Part shown: positions 30,295-31,018 of the stretch, in pieces
How the letters are laid out: each line of letters begins with the position of its first letter
Numbering within the stretch: the stretch's first letter is position 1
Source of the DNA: Oscillospiraceae bacterium
GTDB taxonomy: Bacteria > Bacillota > Clostridia > Oscillospirales > Oscillospiraceae
Assembly (NCBI GenBank): GCA_020025425.1
Contig: JAHHSD010000019.1
Coordinates: forward strand, 1-31,018
DNA: 31,018 nucleotides
Direction: 5' to 3'
Notes under the pieces: generated by a model
Told to the model about the DNA's origin: nothing
What the model saw: only the letters and a program-made list of their open reading frames with translations
Databases searched by the model: none
Made by a program: the position numbers and the translations under genes

Positions 30295-31018
30295 TCAATC
30301 GGCGCTGTGGACCGCCGTTTTGGGCTTCACCTCTACCACCTCACCGGTGTCAATGTCCTGATGATAGATGGTTTTTCCGGTGGTGGACAGGTAGAAGCAC
30401 CCGGCGACCTCGCTGGTGCCGCCGGTCTCTCCGCGGCTGTATATATTCATGCGGATGCAGGGCTCACCATTGACCAGAACACCGCCATCCAGGGCGTAGA
30501 TGTGGTAATTCCTCATGGAGTCGCCGTCCAGTCCCAGCTTGGAGGGCGGCAGGCTGCGGATATAGTCCACTGCCTCCATGCTGCTCATGGGGCGGGGCGC
30601 TTCCATGATCTCGCCATCCTCGATGGAGAGGACTACGGCGCACTCCTCCTCCTTCCACCACAGGTGGATCAGCAGCACCTTTCCGGAGTTCTGCACCTGG
30701 TTCTCAGCCTCGCCGGACTGATCCGGCTGCTCGGACTGGTCCGGCTGCTCAGTTTTTGCCCCGGACGGAGCCGACTGGAGCTCCTTGGCCAGATAGACCT
30801 GGCCCTCCGCCGGATATCTGCTGGGGGCCTTGGCCTTGTGCAGGGAATCATCCACCGGCTGGAACCCATACTTCTCATCCGTCATCAGAGTCACATAGGC
30901 CTCCATCACGCTGGGGGTCTCGGTCATCTCCAGATAGTGGTAGGCCAGGGGGATGCAGACGTCCTTGTCGTCCTTCTTGTCGTCCTTCTTGTCGTCCTTC
31001 TTGTCGTCCTTCTTGTCG
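30295..31018 (-). CDS. Unrecognised protein with Lys-Asp repeats (5' end outside the window)
   Basis: The frame is open to the window edge, so the start is missing; 240 codons are visible. It opens with a repeat of Asp-Asp-Lys-Lys units, then KDVCIPLAYHYLEMTETPSV, a linker with the repeat EQPDQSEQPDQSG, and a domain of about 120 residues (VLLIHLWWKEEECAVVLSIE, DYIRSLPPSKLGLDG, NYHIYALDGGVLVNGEPCIR, GCFYLSTTGKTIYHQDIDTG). The last domain is beta-rich and ends in KPKTAVHSAD. I do not recognise the family. The charged linker and low-complexity spacer suggest a surface or exported protein with an anchor encoded outside the window. It stops about 160 bases before flgM and is on the same strand, but the flagellar operon has its own promoter, so a flagellar role is not implied. 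Confidence 0.75.
   Translation of the reverse strand, partial: DKKDDKKDDKKDDKKDDKDVCIPLAYHYLEMTETPSVMEAYVTLMTDEKYGFQPVDDSLHKAKAPSRYPAEGQVYLAKELQSAPSGAKTEQPDQSEQPDQSGEAENQVQNSGKVLLIHLWWKEEECAVVLSIEDGEIMEAPRPMSSMEAVDYIRSLPPSKLGLDGDSMRNYHIYALDGGVLVNGEPCIRMNIYSRGETGGTSEVAGCFYLSTTGKTIYHQDIDTGEVVEVKPKTAVHSAD
30712..30750 (-). repeat. In-frame tandem repeat coding for EQPDQS
   Basis: A unit coding for GluGlnProAspGlnSer (a 15-18-bp period: GAGCAGCCGGACCAGTCC) is present twice in the linker of the last gene. Confidence 0.6.
30964..31018 (-). repeat. 12-bp in-frame tandem repeat coding for Asp-Asp-Lys-Lys
   Basis: The unit GACGACAAGAAG (minus strand) is repeated at least four times with no base changes up to the window edge. 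Perfect repeats of this type change copy number easily, here by four residues at a time without a frameshift. Confidence 0.9.

Noticed and set aside
30964..31018. 12-bp repeat at the window end as a CRISPR array
   Set aside because: The units are contiguous with no spacers and stay in frame with a coding sequence.

Overview
The window reads as chromosome of a GC-rich, flagellated member of the Firmicutes, most likely a Clostridia of the Oscillospiraceae/Flavonifractor-Intestinimonas kind. This placement is inferred from gene content (flgM-flgN-flgK-flgL-DUF6470-fliW-csrA order, Gram-positive type LexA box, strong AGGAGG ribosome sites, sigma-A promoters); no marker gene such as 16S rRNA is present to prove it.

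Left part (1-11,170), mostly housekeeping. A manganese (yybP-ykoY) riboswitch with an overlapping terminator precedes a calcium/sodium-type cation antiporter. A minus-strand run follows: mnmG, a metallo-beta-lactamase-fold hydrolase and an M16 zinc peptidase, with a separately promoted HAD phosphatase upstream. Next come three tiny overlapping minus-strand genes (zinc ribbon, helical protein, sigma-region-4-like protein), a tRNA-Thr/tRNA-Tyr pair, a gene-poor stretch with a LexA-controlled promoter that serves no recognisable gene, a small P-loop protein, pgi, tRNA-Val, and a small exported protein paired with a membrane-anchored XRE regulator.

Middle part (11,200-24,030): a GntR/UTRA regulator divergent from a ten-gene plus-strand operon across an AT-rich 495-bp spacer with palindromes on the operon promoter. 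The operon encodes a BtpA/SgcQ-family TIM barrel, an FGGY sugar kinase, an EamA-type permease, an M20 metallopeptidase, a complete DppABCDF-type importer and an M24 aminopeptidase. Taken together it looks like an inducible uptake-and-dismantling pathway for a peptide-like compound carrying a sugar or polyol part; the substrate is unknown. A frameshifted tail of an isocitrate/isopropylmalate dehydrogenase family gene lies behind it, ahead of a shared bidirectional terminator.

Right part (24,089-31,018): a minus-strand flagellar operon, transcribed flgM, flgN, flgK, flgL, DUF6470, fliW, csrA, apparently from a sigma-28 promoter. FlgK is greatly enlarged and shares a short repeated sequence module with FlgL. 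The window ends inside an unrecognised minus-strand gene whose visible start is a Lys-Lys-Asp-Asp repeat.
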